Origin: Chryseobacterium gleum
GTDB taxonomy: Bacteria > Bacteroidota > Bacteroidia > Flavobacteriales_F > PHOS-HE28
Length of the DNA: 64,000 bases
Direction: 5' to 3'
Assembly: GCA_945872795.1 (NCBI GenBank)
Contig: CAMCAZ010000004.1
Location: 27,398 to 91,397, forward strand
The notes beneath the pieces are model-generated. The model was not told the DNA's origin, searched no databases, and worked only from the letters and a program-made list of their open reading frames with translations. Made by a program: the position numbers and the translations under genes. This document shows positions 31,954 to 41,771 of the stretch, piece after piece; the stretch's first letter is position 1; each line of letters begins with the position of its first letter.

Positions 31954-32613
31954 TCATGGCCCGGTGTCCGGGTAGTGCGAGACCACCGTCCAGCTGCCGC
32001 CCCAGGTGGCGTTCACCGTTTCGATGAAGCCCAGCAGCTCATCGCGGCCCTTGGAGGTCTCGGCGCTGGTGATGAACATGGTGGGAAGTTCCTCCCAGCT
32101 CTCCTTGAGCTTGCGCTTGAACTGGGCCACGTTCGCCTGCACCTTCGGCTGGTTGAGCTTGTCGCTCTTGGTGAAGACGATGACGAAGGGGATGCCCGTC
32201 TCTCCCAGCCACTGGATCATGTCGAGGTCGTTCTTCTGCGGCTCCAGCCGCGAATCCACCAGCAGGAACACGTTCTGGAGATTCTCGCGCTCCTTGAGGT
32301 AGGTCTGGATCATTTTCTCCCAGATGGCGCGTTCCGCCTTGCTCGCCTTGGCGAACCCGTACCCGGGAAGGTCGGCCAGCATCCACGGGCGCTCACTGGT
32401 CAGCGTGCCCTCCACCTTGAAGTGCTCCACATTGCGCGTGCGGCCAGGTGTATTGCTCACCCGGGCCAGCTTGTTGATGTGGCACAACATGTTGATGAGG
32501 GAGCTCTTGCCCACGTTGCTGCGCCCGATGAACGCGAACTCGGGCAACGAGGGCTTGGGCCAATGCTTGGCCTCGCGACCACTGCCCAAATGTTCAGCGC
32601 GTAGGGACTTCAT
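31954..32613 (-). CDS. engB: YihA/YsxC-family ribosome-biogenesis GTPase
   Basis: A 219-residue EngB/YsxC GTPase. The G1 P-loop is GRSNVGKSSLIN (residues 30-41), with switch I SNTPGRTRN, the G3 DLPGYGFAK, and the G4 TKSDK. It assists assembly of the large ribosomal subunit in the cytoplasm and is usually essential. Complete and normal in length. The ATG at 32613 lies about 90 bp after the hydrolase stop on the same strand, so the two may share a transcript. Confidence 0.94.
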   Translation of the reverse strand: MKSLRAEHLGSGREAKHWPKPSLPEFAFIGRSNVGKSSLINMLCHINKLARVSNTPGRTRNVEHFKVEGTLTSERPWMLADLPGYGFAKASKAERAIWEKMIQTYLKERENLQNVFLLVDSRLEPQKNDLDMIQWLGETGIPFVIVFTKSDKLNQPKVQANVAQFKRKLKESWEELPTMFITSAETSKGRDELLGFIETVNATWGGSWTVVSHYPDTGP

Positions 32614-32703
32614 GGCAGCAGGTCGTTGGAAAAGGTGAACAGGGTGCTGCGATAGGACAGGCGCACGGTCATGGGTTCTCTGTCAGCACGACACTGCATC
32701 GGA

Positions 32704-33471
32704 TCAGCCGATGGTCCGCGACAACCAGGATCCCAGGATGGCATTGAACTGCTCCGGATGTTCCATCATGGCCGCGTGCCCGCACTGGTCGATCCAGTGC
32801 AGCTCGCTGTGCGGGATCAGGGTGTGGAACTCCTCGGCCACTTCGGGAGGGGTGATGGTGTCCTGTCTACCCCATATGAGCAGCACAGGCATCCGGAGCT
32901 TGGGGATCTCACTGGCCATGTTGTGGCGGATGGCGCTCTTGGCCAGCGACAGGATGCGGATCAACTTCGCCTTGTCGTTGATCGTCGTGTAGCATTCCTC
33001 CACCAGCTCATCAGTGGCGTGTCTGGGGTCGAAGAAGGTGACGGCCACCTTCTTGCGGATGAACTCCTTGTCCTCGCGCCGCGGGAAGCCCCCACCGAAG
33101 GCGTTCTCGTACAGGCCGCTGCTGCCGGTAAGCACCAGGCTGCGCACTTTCTGCGGATGCCTGCTGCAGTAAACCAAGGCCACATGCCCGCCCAGTGAAT
33201 TGCCGATCAGGTTCACCTGGGGATAGCCCTTGTGGGTGAGGAAGCGCTCCAGGAAGCGCGCCAGGTTGTCCACGTTGGTGCTCAACATGGGCAGCGTATA
33301 CAGGGGCAGCATGGGCACCAGCACCTTGTAACTGGGGCTGAAGTGATCCACCAGCGGGCCGAAATTGCTCAGGGCACCGAACAGCCCGTGGAGCAGGACG
33401 AGGGGTTCACCCTCGCCGGCCTCCAGGTAGCTGAATTCACCCTCCTCTTTCAGTGTGCGATCGGTTGCCAT
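32704..33471 (-). CDS. Alpha/beta hydrolase
   Basis: A 255-residue alpha/beta hydrolase. It has LVLLHGLFGALSNFG at the oxyanion loop, nucleophile elbow GNSLGG (LIGNSLGGHVALVYCS), acid in VLLIWGRQDTITPPE and base in WIDQCGHAAMMEHPEQF. Members of this type near mraZ in Bacteroidota are unassigned; C-C hydrolase or esterase activity is possible. The ATG at 33471 was chosen for family length and follows a full -7 motif on the minus strand. The divergent gene is mraZ, 374 bp away. Confidence 0.85.
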   Translation of the reverse strand: MATDRTLKEEGEFSYLEAGEGEPLVLLHGLFGALSNFGPLVDHFSPSYKVLVPMLPLYTLPMLSTNVDNLARFLERFLTHKGYPQVNLIGNSLGGHVALVYCSRHPQKVRSLVLTGSSGLYENAFGGGFPRREDKEFIRKKVAVTFFDPRHATDELVEECYTTINDKAKLIRILSLAKSAIRHNMASEIPKLRMPVLLIWGRQDTITPPEVAEEFHTLIPHSELHWIDQCGHAAMMEHPEQFNAILGSWLSRTIG

Positions 33472-33490
33472 CGGTACATCGCGTTCCGTC

Positions 33491-33498
33491 CAAAGGTA
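33491..33498 (-). promoter_or_regulatory. Candidate -7 element (TACCTTTG) for the hydrolase gene
   Basis: A full match to TAnnTTTG on the minus strand, 19 bp before the ATG at 33471. Confidence 0.5.
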
Positions 33499-33666
33499 GC
33501 GGGATCGGGTGCATGGGAAGCCCGCGCCGATCGTGCCTTTCCACAGAGCGCTGTGGACGCTTTGAGGACGGGACCGGCAGTGCCGTGGCCGCATGGGGTG
33601 AAGCTTTGGAGGGTCCCTGTCGACAGTGAGGTGGGAGGGCCATGTGCCCCACCGGGTTGTTCATTT

Positions 33667-33682
33667 CCCCCACTTTTCCCCA
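33667..33682 (-). promoter_or_regulatory. Possible second MraZ site, inverted orientation
   Basis: On the minus strand the sequence reads TGGGG AAAAG TGGGG G: two TGGGN boxes with 5-base spacing. They lie between the hydrolase promoter and the main operator. Two boxes could arise by chance more easily than three. Confidence 0.4.
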
Positions 33683-33767
33683 CCGCGTAATTCCGGGTAT
33701 TTCTTCGTCTTAGTAGGCCATTTTGCAACATATCGTTAGCTTGGCCGTTGAAATTTTATCAACAATA

Positions 33768-33802
33768 GGGGCTAAAGTGGGAGTAAGTGGGTGAAAGTGG
33801 GG
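33768..33802 (+). promoter_or_regulatory. MraZ operator: three TGGGN boxes at 10-bp period plus a degenerate fourth
   Basis: TGGGA (33778-33782), TGGGT (33788-33792) and TGGGG (33798-33802), separated by GTAAG and GAAAG. A GGGGC at 33768-33772 sits in phase as a weak fourth box. E. coli MraZ binds TGGGN repeats with 5-base spacers upstream of its own gene, and this is the same design. The last box ends 9 bp before the -7 element, so bound MraZ should block RNA polymerase: an autorepressor of the dcw operon. Confidence 0.85.
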
Positions 33803-33811
33803 CGATTAGCC

Positions 33812-33819
33812 TACTTTCG
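33812..33819 (+). promoter_or_regulatory. Candidate -7 element (TACTTTCG) of the dcw operon
   Basis: TAnnTTCG variant, 26 bp before the mraZ ATG and just downstream of the MraZ boxes. Confidence 0.5.
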
Positions 33820-33845
33820 CGTCCATCTCGCGCACAAACGCTGGC

Positions 33846-34310
33846 ATGCTGAACCTCATCGGTGAATACGATCTCAGACTGGACGCCAAAGGGCGCTTGT
33901 CGTTCCCTGCGGGGTTACGCAAGCAGCTCGATGGCGAGCTCCAGAAGGGCTTCGTGCTCAACCGTGATGTGTTCAAGCCCTGTCTCGTGCTCTATCCCAT
34001 GGTCGAATGGGAGCAGACCCAATCCATGATGCGGCGTCTCAACCGCTTCGTGGAGAAGAACCTCGAGTTCATCCGGCGCTTCATGAACGGGGCCACCCCG
34101 TTGGAGCTGGATGCAAGCGATCGTCTGCTCCTGCCGAAGAACCTGATGGACCATGCCGGTGTCGGCAAGGACATCAAGATGATCGGCATGGTCGACCGTG
34201 TGGAGATCTGGAGCAAGGAGGCACACGCCAAAATGCTGCGCGAGCAAGTGGACCTCACTGCCCTTGCCGAGGATGTCATGGGCAGCCTAGGCAACTCGGA
34301 TGGACAGTGA
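33846..34310 (+). CDS. mraZ: Transcriptional regulator MraZ
   Basis: A 154-residue protein with the two SpoVT/AbrB-like half domains of MraZ: GEYDLRLDAKGRLSFPAGLR near the N-terminus and PLELDASDRLLLPKNLMDHA in the second half. Each carries the conserved DxxxR motif (DAKGR, DASDR). MraZ forms ring-shaped oligomers and represses the dcw promoter. A matching operator is present just upstream. It overlaps rsmH by 11 bp. Confidence 0.95.
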   Translation: MLNLIGEYDLRLDAKGRLSFPAGLRKQLDGELQKGFVLNRDVFKPCLVLYPMVEWEQTQSMMRRLNRFVEKNLEFIRRFMNGATPLELDASDRLLLPKNLMDHAGVGKDIKMIGMVDRVEIWSKEAHAKMLREQVDLTALAEDVMGSLGNSDGQ

Positions 34311-35205
34311 TTACCACGCTCCCGTTCTTTTACAAGCCTGTCTCGAAGGATTGAACATCCGCCCGGATGGCATCTATGTGGATGCCACCTTCGGAGGCGG
34401 TGGGCACAGCCGGGCCATCCTGGAGATGCTCGGCCCTCACGGGCGCCTTATCGCCTTTGACCGCGATCGGGACGCCTGGGCCAATGCCCTCGCTGACGAA
34501 CGGTTCACCTTGGTGCGTTCGGACTTCCGCTGGATGCGCAATCATCTGCGTTTCCTGCACGCCCTGCCGGTCGATGGCCTGCTCGCGGACCTCGGGGTCA
34601 GCAGCCACCAGTTCGATACGGGGTCCCGTGGCTTCAGCTTCCGCTTTGAAGGTCCGCTGGACATGCGGATGGACCACCGGGCGAAGCGCACCGCCGCCCA
34701 GTTGCTGGCCCAATGGGATGTGGCCACCCTCACGCATGTGCTCCGCACGTATGGTGAGGTGGATGGTGCGCACCGGGTCGCGAAGCAAGTGGTGGAGGCC
34801 AATGCCCACACCCGCATCGGCACCACCCACCAACTGGTGGAGGCGCTGCGGCCGGTGACCCCCAGGGGCCGCGAAAGCAGCTTCCTCGCCCAGGTCTTCC
34901 AGGCACTGCGCATCGCCGTGAACGATGAGCTGGCCTCCCTGGAGGTGCTCCTCACCCAAAGCGCCGAAGTGATCCGCCCCGGCGGCAGGCTGGTGATCAT
35001 GAGCTACCATAGCCTGGAGGACCGACTGGTGAAGAACTGGATGCGCAGCGGTGATGTCGGCGGTGTGGAGAACAAGGACCTCTACGGCAATCGCACCAGG
35101 CCATTCAACCCTTCGAGCAACAAAGCGATCCAACCCACGGATCAGGAGATCGAGACCAACCCACGGGCCCGTAGTGCCCGATTGAGAATAGCCGAACGCA
35201 CGTGA
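34300..35205 (+). CDS. rsmH: 16S rRNA (cytosine1402-N4)-methyltransferase RsmH
   Basis: A 301-residue SAM-dependent enzyme. The SAM motif is YVDATFGGGGHSRAIL (residues 26-41), and the substrate region is DLGVSSHQFDTGSRGFSF, a fully conserved RsmH block. GRLVIMSYHSLEDRLVKNW is the C-terminal signature. It methylates C1402 in the ribosomal P site. ATG 34300 overlaps mraZ by 11 bp; the stop overlaps the GTG start of ftsL by 4 bp. Confidence 0.95.
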   Translation: MDSDYHAPVLLQACLEGLNIRPDGIYVDATFGGGGHSRAILEMLGPHGRLIAFDRDRDAWANALADERFTLVRSDFRWMRNHLRFLHALPVDGLLADLGVSSHQFDTGSRGFSFRFEGPLDMRMDHRAKRTAAQLLAQWDVATLTHVLRTYGEVDGAHRVAKQVVEANAHTRIGTTHQLVEALRPVTPRGRESSFLAQVFQALRIAVNDELASLEVLLTQSAEVIRPGGRLVIMSYHSLEDRLVKNWMRSGDVGGVENKDLYGNRTRPFNPSSNKAIQPTDQEIETNPRARSARLRIAERT

Positions 35206-35615
35206 ACAAGCTGCGCGATAAGAAGGAAGAGGAGACCGTGAAGCCCCAACAGGCTTCCGGCGCAGCACGGCCCAAGATGCCCGTGTCCTTCATCAATGTG
35301 ATCAATGGCCAGTTCCTCACCAAGGAACATGTGCTCGGCAACATGTCCTTCATCCTGTTCTGCGCCGGGATGATGATCGTCTACATCGCTTACGGCTACC
35401 ATACCGAGCGTGTGGTGCGCGACCTGGACCGCACCGGCTCGGCGCTGAAGGAGATGCGCTCCGAGTACATCACGGTGCGTGCCCAGTTGGAGAAGCAGGA
35501 ACAACAGAGCCAGGTGGCCGCCGGGATCGGTGCCCTGGGACTGCGCGAAAGTCGGGTGCCACCCATCAAGGTGGAGGTCACGGAGCGTGAACTCAAGAAG
35601 ACACGCACGCCATGA
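35202..35615 (+). CDS. ftsL: FtsL-like division protein
   Basis: A 137-residue single-pass membrane protein. A basic, disordered cytoplasmic N-terminus (about 1-45) leads to one membrane helix (about 48-66, SFILFCAGMMIVYIAYGY) and a periplasmic coiled coil (about 70-112, RTGSALKEMRSEYITVRAQL). This layout between rsmH and ftsI is that of FtsL, which joins FtsB and FtsQ to activate FtsWI. Sequence similarity is low, as usual for the family, so position carries much of the argument. GTG start overlapping the rsmH stop. Confidence 0.85.
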   Translation: MNKLRDKKEEETVKPQQASGAARPKMPVSFINVINGQFLTKEHVLGNMSFILFCAGMMIVYIAYGYHTERVVRDLDRTGSALKEMRSEYITVRAQLEKQEQQSQVAAGIGALGLRESRVPPIKVEVTERELKKTRTP

Positions 35616-37720
35616 ACGATCCCAAACAGCTGAAGGCGCGGGCCAACATCGTCTACCTGGCGATGGTGCTGTTCGCTCTGGCCATCGCAGTGAAGCTGTT
35701 CACCATCCAATTGGTGGAAGGCGACAAGTGGAGGGCCAAGGCCGAGACCGTGAGCACCACCTACCGTACGGTCCAACCCGACCGCGGTCACATCTACAGT
35801 GAGGATGGGCGATTGCTCGCCACCAGTGTGCCGGAGTATGACGTGCGCATGGACATGGTGACCGATGCCCTGACCGATGAGCTTTTCCGCGCGAACATCG
35901 ACTCCCTGAGCTGGCACCTCGCCGAACTCTTCGGTGACCGGACCCAGGCCGAGTACAAGCGTGACCTGATGGATGCCCGTGCCCGCAGGGAGCGCTACTA
36001 CATGGTGAAGCGCAAGGCCGATCACACCCAGGTCCAGCAGTTGCGCACCTTCCCGCTCTACCGTCTGGGCCGCTTCAAGAGCGGACTGGTGACCGAGAAA
36101 CGCACCGTCCGGGTTCGTCCCTTCGGCCGTCTGGCTGCGCGGACAGTGGGCTATGTGCTCCGCGACAGCAGTGCGATCGGGCTCGAGGCCGGGTATGACA
36201 AGTGGTTGAAAGGGACCACCGGTCGTCGCTTGGAACGCCGGCTGTCGGGTGGGGTCTGGATGCCCATCGATGATGGCGAAGGAGTGGATCCTGTGCCCGG
36301 TTCGGACATCCACACCACCATCGACATCAACCTGCAGGACGTGGCGGATGCGGCGCTGGGAGCCCAGTTGGCGAAGCACGGAGCGCAGTACGGTTGCGTG
36401 ATCGTGATGGAAGTGGCCACCGGGGCCATCAAGGCGGTGAGCAACCTCACGCGTGCTTCGGACAGCACCTATGTGGAAGCGCTGAACTACGCCGTTTCCG
36501 AAGCCACCGAGCCGGGTTCCACCTTCAAGCTGGCCTCGCTGATGGTGGGCATCGAGGATGGCCTGATCAAGCCGACCGACACGGTCGATACCAAGAAGGG
36601 GCAGGTGCGATTCCATGATCGCATCATGAAGGATTCGCATGAAGGCGGATACGGACGGATCACCGTGCAGCGCGCCTTCGAACTGTCCTCCAACACGGGC
36701 ATCAGCCTGGCCGTGACCAAGGCCTATGGCAAGGACCCCAAGCGCTTCATCGCCGGCCTGCAGCGCATGGGGGTCCATCAGCCCACGGGCGTGATGATCC
36801 CCGGCGAACCGGTGCCCACGCTGCGTGGCCCGGGTGAGAAGGGCTGGAGCGGTGTGAGCCTGCCGTGGATGAGCATCGGCTACGAGTCGCAGCTGACGCC
36901 CCTGCAGACACTGGTCTTCTACAACGCCGTGGCCAATGAGGGACGCCTGATGCAGCCCCATTTCGTGAGCAGGACCTCCCGCAATGGCCGCACCCTGGAG
37001 GAGTTCAAGCCCAAGGTGATGAACGAACGCATCGCCTCCAAGGGAACCCTCGACATCGTGCGTGGCATGTTGCAGGGCGTGGTGGACAGCGGCACGGCCA
37101 CCAACCTGCGGGCGGCACACTTCGCCATCGCCGGCAAGACCGGTACGGCGCAGATCGCCCGCAATGGCAGCTACAAGCAGCACGGGGTGAGCTACCAGGC
37201 CTCCTTCGTGGGCTTCTTCCCCGCCGATGCGCCGAAGTACAGCTGCATCGTCGTGGTCAACGGTCCCACCATGAGCGGCTACTACGGGAACGTGGTGGCG
37301 GGCCCCATCTTCAAGGAGATCGCGGACAAGATCTACAGCAACCGACTTGAACTACAGTCCGAGCAGCAACTGGCCGTGGTGAGCGGACCGCGGACCCCGG
37401 TAAGCCTCAGCGGACATGCCGGCGATCTGCGCAAAGCCTTTGACGGCCTTGGACTGCCGATGGTTCAGGAGGGGGAATCCGAATGGGTGACCACCCAGGC
37501 CGGCGATAGCACCGTGGTGCTGAAGCCGCGCGGCATCCCCTCGGATGCCATGGACCTGGTGCCCAATGTGCTGGGCATGGGCCTGAAGGACGCCCTCTAC
37601 CTCCTCGAGAACCGTGGACTGCGCGTGCGCATCAACGGCAACGGCATGGTCAAGCGGCAGTCCCTGTCGCCGGGAACACGTGCCCGACAAGGCTCCACCA
37701 TACTCATTGAGCTGGCATGA
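35612..37720 (+). CDS. ftsI: Penicillin-binding protein FtsI (PBP3-like) with C-terminal PASTA domain
   Basis: A 702-residue class B PBP: membrane anchor (about 9-31), dimerisation domain (45-240), transpeptidase domain (about 250-600) and a PASTA domain (about 648-702, VPNVLGMGLKDALYLLENRG). The active-site Ser303 is in GSTFK, the SSN triad is at 359-361, and KTGT is at 509-512. It cross-links septal peptidoglycan together with FtsW. A PASTA tail is typical of the Bacteroidota FtsI and absent from E. coli. It overlaps ftsL and murE by 4 bp each. Confidence 0.95.
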   Translation: MNDPKQLKARANIVYLAMVLFALAIAVKLFTIQLVEGDKWRAKAETVSTTYRTVQPDRGHIYSEDGRLLATSVPEYDVRMDMVTDALTDELFRANIDSLSWHLAELFGDRTQAEYKRDLMDARARRERYYMVKRKADHTQVQQLRTFPLYRLGRFKSGLVTEKRTVRVRPFGRLAARTVGYVLRDSSAIGLEAGYDKWLKGTTGRRLERRLSGGVWMPIDDGEGVDPVPGSDIHTTIDINLQDVADAALGAQLAKHGAQYGCVIVMEVATGAIKAVSNLTRASDSTYVEALNYAVSEATEPGSTFKLASLMVGIEDGLIKPTDTVDTKKGQVRFHDRIMKDSHEGGYGRITVQRAFELSSNTGISLAVTKAYGKDPKRFIAGLQRMGVHQPTGVMIPGEPVPTLRGPGEKGWSGVSLPWMSIGYESQLTPLQTLVFYNAVANEGRLMQPHFVSRTSRNGRTLEEFKPKVMNERIASKGTLDIVRGMLQGVVDSGTATNLRAAHFAIAGKTGTAQIARNGSYKQHGVSYQASFVGFFPADAPKYSCIVVVNGPTMSGYYGNVVAGPIFKEIADKIYSNRLELQSEQQLAVVSGPRTPVSLSGHAGDLRKAFDGLGLPMVQEGESEWVTTQAGDSTVVLKPRGIPSDAMDLVPNVLGMGLKDALYLLENRGLRVRINGNGMVKRQSLSPGTRARQGSTILIELA

Positions 37721-39180
37721 AGCTGCTGAAGGACATTCTCTACAAGGTGCGCATCGAGCAGGTGGTGGGTTCGACCAACACGGCCATCGAGAAGATCGCA
37801 TTCGACAGCCGGCAGGTCACCGCGTTCACGGCCTTCGTGGCCACCCGCGGCACCCAGGTGGATGGTCATGCCTTCATCGCCAAGGCGGTGGAGGCGGGTG
37901 CCAGTGCCATCATCTGCGAAGAGCTCCCTGTCGACCTGAAGGAAGGGGTGACCTACGTCCGCGTGCCGAACGCTGCCGAGGCCCTGGGGCTGCTGGCCGC
38001 CAATTTCCATGATCAACCCTCCCGGAAGCTGAAGCTCGTGGGCATCACGGGCACCAACGGCAAGACCAGTACGGCCACACTGCTCTTCCGCCTGTTCCGC
38101 GCGTTGGGCTACAAGTGCGGACTGATCAGCACGGTGGAGGTCCGCATCGGTCAACGCACGATCCCCAGCACGCACACCACGCCGGATGCCGTCCGCCTCA
38201 ATGAACTGCTGGCCGAGATGCTGGCCGAACGGGTGACGCACTGCTTCATGGAGGTGAGCTCGCACAGCGTGGTGCAGGAGCGCATCGCGGGTCTGCAATT
38301 CGCCGCCGGGATCTTCACGAACATCACGCACGATCACCTCGACTACCACGGCACCTTCGCCGAATACATCAAGGCCAAGAAGCGCTTCTTCGATCACCTG
38401 CCCGCCAGCGCCTTCGCGCTGGTGAACGCCGATGATGCGAACAGCGCCGTGATGCTGCAGAACACCAAGGCCACCAAGCGTTCCTACGCGGTGAAGGGCA
38501 TGGCGGACCACCGTGCACGCATCATCGAGAACCAACTGACCGGACTGCACCTCAACATCGATGGGCATGATGTCTATGCCCGCTTGATCGGTGAGTTCAA
38601 CGCCTCCAACCTGTTGGCGGTGTACACCACGGCCACGCTGCTGGGCGCGGCACCGCTGAACGTGCTCACCGCCCTGAGCGACCTCGAGCCACCACGCGGC
38701 CGCTTCCAACTGGTGCGCAGCACCAGCGGCATCATCGGCATCGTGGATTACGCCCACACGCCCGATGCCTTGAAGAACGTGCTATCCACCATCAATGAGG
38801 TGTGCGGAGACCATGAACAGGTGATCACCGTGGTGGGCTGCGGTGGCGATCGCGATCGCACCAAACGCCCGGTCATGGCACGCATCGCGACGGAGCTCAG
38901 CGGTCATGTGGTGCTCACCAGCGACAATCCGCGGAGCGAGGACCCCATGGCGATCCTCGCCGAGATGCGCAGCGGCGTGCCCGTCGCCGACCAGCACCGC
39001 GTGTGGGTGAACGCGGACCGTCGCGAGGCCATCCGTCAGGCCGTCGGAATGGCCAAGCCCGGTGATGTGGTGCTGCTGGCCGGAAAGGGCCATGAGACCT
39101 ACCAGGAGATCAAGGGGGTGAAGCACCCCTTCGACGATGTTGCCGTGCTGAAGGAAACCCTTGAACTGCTGCACAAGTAA
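37717..39180 (+). CDS. murE: UDP-MurNAc-L-Ala-D-Glu:diamino acid ligase MurE
   Basis: A 487-residue Mur ligase. The ATP loop GTNGKTS is at residues 112-118, the carbamylated-lysine region is [15 protein letters not shown], and the C-terminal domain has [16 protein letters not shown]. The substrate motif is DNPR (403-406, [10 protein letters not shown]), which indicates meso-diaminopimelate rather than lysine as the third amino acid. It acts in the cytoplasm in peptidoglycan precursor synthesis. It ends with TAA that overlaps the ATG of mraY (TAATG). Confidence 0.95.
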   Translation: MKLLKDILYKVRIEQVVGSTNTAIEKIAFDSRQVTAFTAFVATRGTQVDGHAFIAKAVEAGASAIICEELPVDLKEGVTYVRVPNAAEALGLLAANFHDQPSRKLKLVGITGTNGKTSTATLLFRLFRALGYKCGLISTVEVRIGQRTIPSTHTTPDAVRLNELLAEMLAERVTHCFMEVSSHSVVQERIAGLQFAAGIFTNITHDHLDYHGTFAEYIKAKKRFFDHLPASAFALVNADDANSAVMLQNTKATKRSYAVKGMADHRARIIENQLTGLHLNIDGHDVYARLIGEFNASNLLAVYTTATLLGAAPLNVLTALSDLEPPRGRFQLVRSTSGIIGIVDYAHTPDALKNVLSTINEVCGDHEQVITVVGCGGDRDRTKRPVMARIATELSGHVVLTSDNPRSEDPMAILAEMRSGVPVADQHRVWVNADRREAIRQAVGMAKPGDVVLLAGKGHETYQEIKGVKHPFDDVAVLKETLELLHK

Positions 39181-40427
39181 TGCTGTACCACCTCTTCGAA
39201 GCGATCGGTTTCAGCGTTCCCGGATCGGGGGTGTTCAACTACATCTCGTTCCGCGCAGCGATGGCGGTGTTCGCCTCGCTGCTCATCTCCCTGTGGTGGG
39301 GGCAGGGCATCATCAACCTCCTGCGCCGCATGCAGGTGGGCGAGACCGTGCGCGACCTGGGCCTGGAAGGACAGATCCAGAAGCAGGGCACCCCGACGAT
39401 GGGTGGGCTGATCATCCTCTCCGCGACGATCATCCCCACGCTGTTGTTCGCCAAGCTGGACAATATCTACATCATCCTGCTTCTGGTGAGCACCGTATGG
39501 CTCGGTGCCATCGGCTTCCTGGACGACTACATCAAGGTCTTCAAGAAGGACAAGCGCGGCCTGGCCGGCAAGTTCAAGGTGGTGGGCCAGGTGGGCGTGG
39601 GCATCATCATCGGGGCCACGGTATACTTCCACCCCGAGATCCGTACGCGTGTTGAGGTCTCCGAGGTGCTCGCACAGCAGCTGGACGAGAAGGAGGTGTA
39701 CACCGTCACCGAAGAGGATGGCACGGTGCACTACCTGCTCAATCGCAAGTCGCCGAACACCACCATCCCCTTCATCAAGGACAACGAGTTCAACTATTCC
39801 TCGATCCTCGGGGTGTTCGGACGCGAAGCCCGCCAGTACACGTGGATCATCTACATCCTGGTCGTGATCTTCATCATCACCGCGGTGAGCAATGGCGCGA
39901 ACATCACGGACGGTGTGGATGGCCTGGCCACCGGAACCTCCGCGATCATGGTGATGACCCTGGGCATCCTGGCCTATGTGAGCGGCAACGTCATTTTCGC
40001 ACAGTACCTGGACATCATGTACATCCCCGGCTCCGGTGAGCTGGCGGTGTTCATCGGTGCCCTGCTCGGTGCCTGCATCGGCTTCCTGTGGTACAACGCC
40101 TATCCTGCCCAGGTCTTCATGGGCGACACCGGCAGTCTTGCGTTGGGCGGCATCATCGCCACGCTGGCCATCCTGGTGCGCAAGGAACTGTTGATCCCCG
40201 TGCTCTGCGGCATCTTCCTCGTGGAGAACCTCAGCGTGGTGATGCAGGTCTCCTACTTCAAGTACACGAAACGCAAGTACGGCGAGGGGCGCAGGATCTT
40301 CCTGATGTCGCCGCTTCACCACCACTTCCAGAAGAAGGGCATCCACGAGAGCAAGATCGTGTCGCGCTTCTGGATCGTGGGCATCATGCTGGCCGTCCTG
40401 TCCATCGTAACCCTCAAGCTCCGATGA
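39180..40427 (+). CDS. mraY: Phospho-MurNAc-pentapeptide transferase MraY
   Basis: A 415-residue polytopic membrane protein. The catalytic/metal Asp pair is D115-D116 ([15 protein letters not shown]). [15 protein letters not shown] and [18 protein letters not shown] complete the signature. It makes lipid I from UDP-MurNAc-pentapeptide and undecaprenyl phosphate. About 55 residues longer than the E. coli protein because of a periplasmic insertion at about 145-205 ([20 protein letters not shown]), a Bacteroidota trait. Overlaps murE by 1 bp and murD by 4 bp. Confidence 0.95.
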   Translation: MLYHLFEAIGFSVPGSGVFNYISFRAAMAVFASLLISLWWGQGIINLLRRMQVGETVRDLGLEGQIQKQGTPTMGGLIILSATIIPTLLFAKLDNIYIILLLVSTVWLGAIGFLDDYIKVFKKDKRGLAGKFKVVGQVGVGIIIGATVYFHPEIRTRVEVSEVLAQQLDEKEVYTVTEEDGTVHYLLNRKSPNTTIPFIKDNEFNYSSILGVFGREARQYTWIIYILVVIFIITAVSNGANITDGVDGLATGTSAIMVMTLGILAYVSGNVIFAQYLDIMYIPGSGELAVFIGALLGACIGFLWYNAYPAQVFMGDTGSLALGGIIATLAILVRKELLIPVLCGIFLVENLSVVMQVSYFKYTKRKYGEGRRIFLMSPLHHHFQKKGIHESKIVSRFWIVGIMLAVLSIVTLKLR

Positions 40428-41758
40428 CGAAGCTTGTGATCCTTGGTGCTCAGGAGAGCGGTGTGGGCGCGGCGCGGCTGGCCCAGCAACGCGGCCTGGA
40501 CGTGTTCGTCAGCGATGCCGGGGTGATCAAACCCAGGTACCGGGACGAACTGCTGCGCATGGGGATCGCCTTCGAGGAGAAAGGGCACAGCGCGGAGCGC
40601 GTCCTCGAGGCCACGGAGATCGTGAAGAGCCCCGGCATCCCTGACAGCGCATCCCTCGTGGTCGCCGCGAACGAACGGGGCATCCCCGTGATCAGCGAGA
40701 TCGAGTTCGCCTACCGCTACTGCACGGGCCGCATCATCGGCATCACGGGCAGCAACGGCAAGACCACTACCACACTGCTCACCCATCACATCCTGCAGAA
40801 GGCCGGCATCGACGTGGCCGTGGGGGGCAATGTGGGCACCAGCTTCGCGGGCCTCGTGGCCGATGGCGACAAGGCCTGGTACGTGCTTGAACTGAGCAGT
40901 TTCCAGCTGGACGGCATCCGCACCTTCCGACCAGACATCGCCGTCCTGCTCAACATCACGCCCGATCACCTGGACCGCTACCAGTATCGGATGGAGAACT
41001 ACGTGTCCAGCAAGTTCCGCATCCTGATGAACCAGCGGGCCGAGGACCATTTCATCCACTGCGCGGATGATCCCGAAACGAACACCTGGCTTTCCGGACA
41101 CGGCGTGAAGCCCCGCCTGTGGCCTTTTTCCATCGAACGGACCCTGACCCATGGGGCCTGGCTTGCCAACGATCGCATTCATATCACCACCGACCAAACC
41201 ACCTTCGACATGTCCATCATTGAACTCGCACTGAAAGGAAGGCACAACGCCTACAACTCCATGGCGGCCGGCATCGCTGCGCGCGTCCTGGAGATCCGCA
41301 AGGAGACCGTGCGCGAAAGCCTGAGCGACTTCCAGAACGTGGAGCATCGCCTGGAGCATGTGTCCAACGTGGACGGCGTGGACTTCGTCAACGACTCCAA
41401 GGCCACCAACGTCAACTCCACCTGGTACGCACTGGAGACTATGGACAAGCCCGTGGTGTGGGTCGTGGGCGGTGTGGACAAGGGCAATGATTACAGCACC
41501 CTGGTGGAACTGGTGAAGCAGAAGGTGAAGGCCATCGTGTGCCTGGGCAGCGACAACGCGAAGCTGCGCAAGGCCTTCGCCCACTTGGTGAAGGACATGG
41601 TGGAAACGCAGAGCGCGGAGCATGCCGTTCAGGCCGCCTATGCCCTGTCCGAACCGGGTGATGTGGTGCTGCTGAGCCCGGCCTGCGCCAGTTTCGACCT
41701 GTTCGAGAACTACGAGGAGCGCGGTCGCCGCTTCAAGGTCGCGGTCCGTTCACTCTGA
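40424..41758 (+). CDS. murD: UDP-MurNAc-L-Ala:D-glutamate ligase MurD
   Basis: A 444-residue Mur ligase with three domains: Rossmann-like N-terminal domain ([17 protein letters not shown]), ATPase domain with GSNGKTT at 109-115, and C-terminal domain beginning at about 305. The C-domain substrate/ATP motif is NDSKATN (323-329), and its end holds [19 protein letters not shown]. It adds D-glutamate in peptidoglycan precursor synthesis. Start ATG 40424 overlaps the mraY stop (ATGA). The next gene, 13 bp downstream, is a partial copy of its C-terminal domain. Confidence 0.95.
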   Translation: MTKLVILGAQESGVGAARLAQQRGLDVFVSDAGVIKPRYRDELLRMGIAFEEKGHSAERVLEATEIVKSPGIPDSASLVVAANERGIPVISEIEFAYRYCTGRIIGITGSNGKTTTTLLTHHILQKAGIDVAVGGNVGTSFAGLVADGDKAWYVLELSSFQLDGIRTFRPDIAVLLNITPDHLDRYQYRMENYVSSKFRILMNQRAEDHFIHCADDPETNTWLSGHGVKPRLWPFSIERTLTHGAWLANDRIHITTDQTTFDMSIIELALKGRHNAYNSMAAGIAARVLEIRKETVRESLSDFQNVEHRLEHVSNVDGVDFVNDSKATNVNSTWYALETMDKPVVWVVGGVDKGNDYSTLVELVKQKVKAIVCLGSDNAKLRKAFAHLVKDMVETQSAEHAVQAAYALSEPGDVVLLSPACASFDLFENYEERGRRFKVAVRSL

Positions 41759-41771
41759 TCCCCATACGACC

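Larger units (their letters stand above)
33472..33845. other. Divergent intergenic region carrying the dcw control sites
   Basis: 374 bp between the hydrolase and mraZ. I see no gene. It holds a -7 element for each direction (33491-33498 minus, 33812-33819 plus), an array of MraZ-type boxes on the plus strand (33768-33802) and a pair of the same boxes in opposite orientation (33667-33682). Base composition dips around 33715-33770 (TTTTGCAACATAT, AAATTTTATC), compared with the G+C-rich coding flanks. The remaining part shows nothing recognisable. Confidence 0.7.

Noticed and set aside
33630..33652. Additional TGGGA and CCCCA words as further MraZ boxes
   Set aside because: They are single words without the 10-bp phasing, and such words are common in G+C-rich DNA.
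35396..37183. Open frame of about 595 codons on the minus strand
   Set aside because: Opposite ftsI with its complete catalytic motifs; no signal or domain in the antisense translation.
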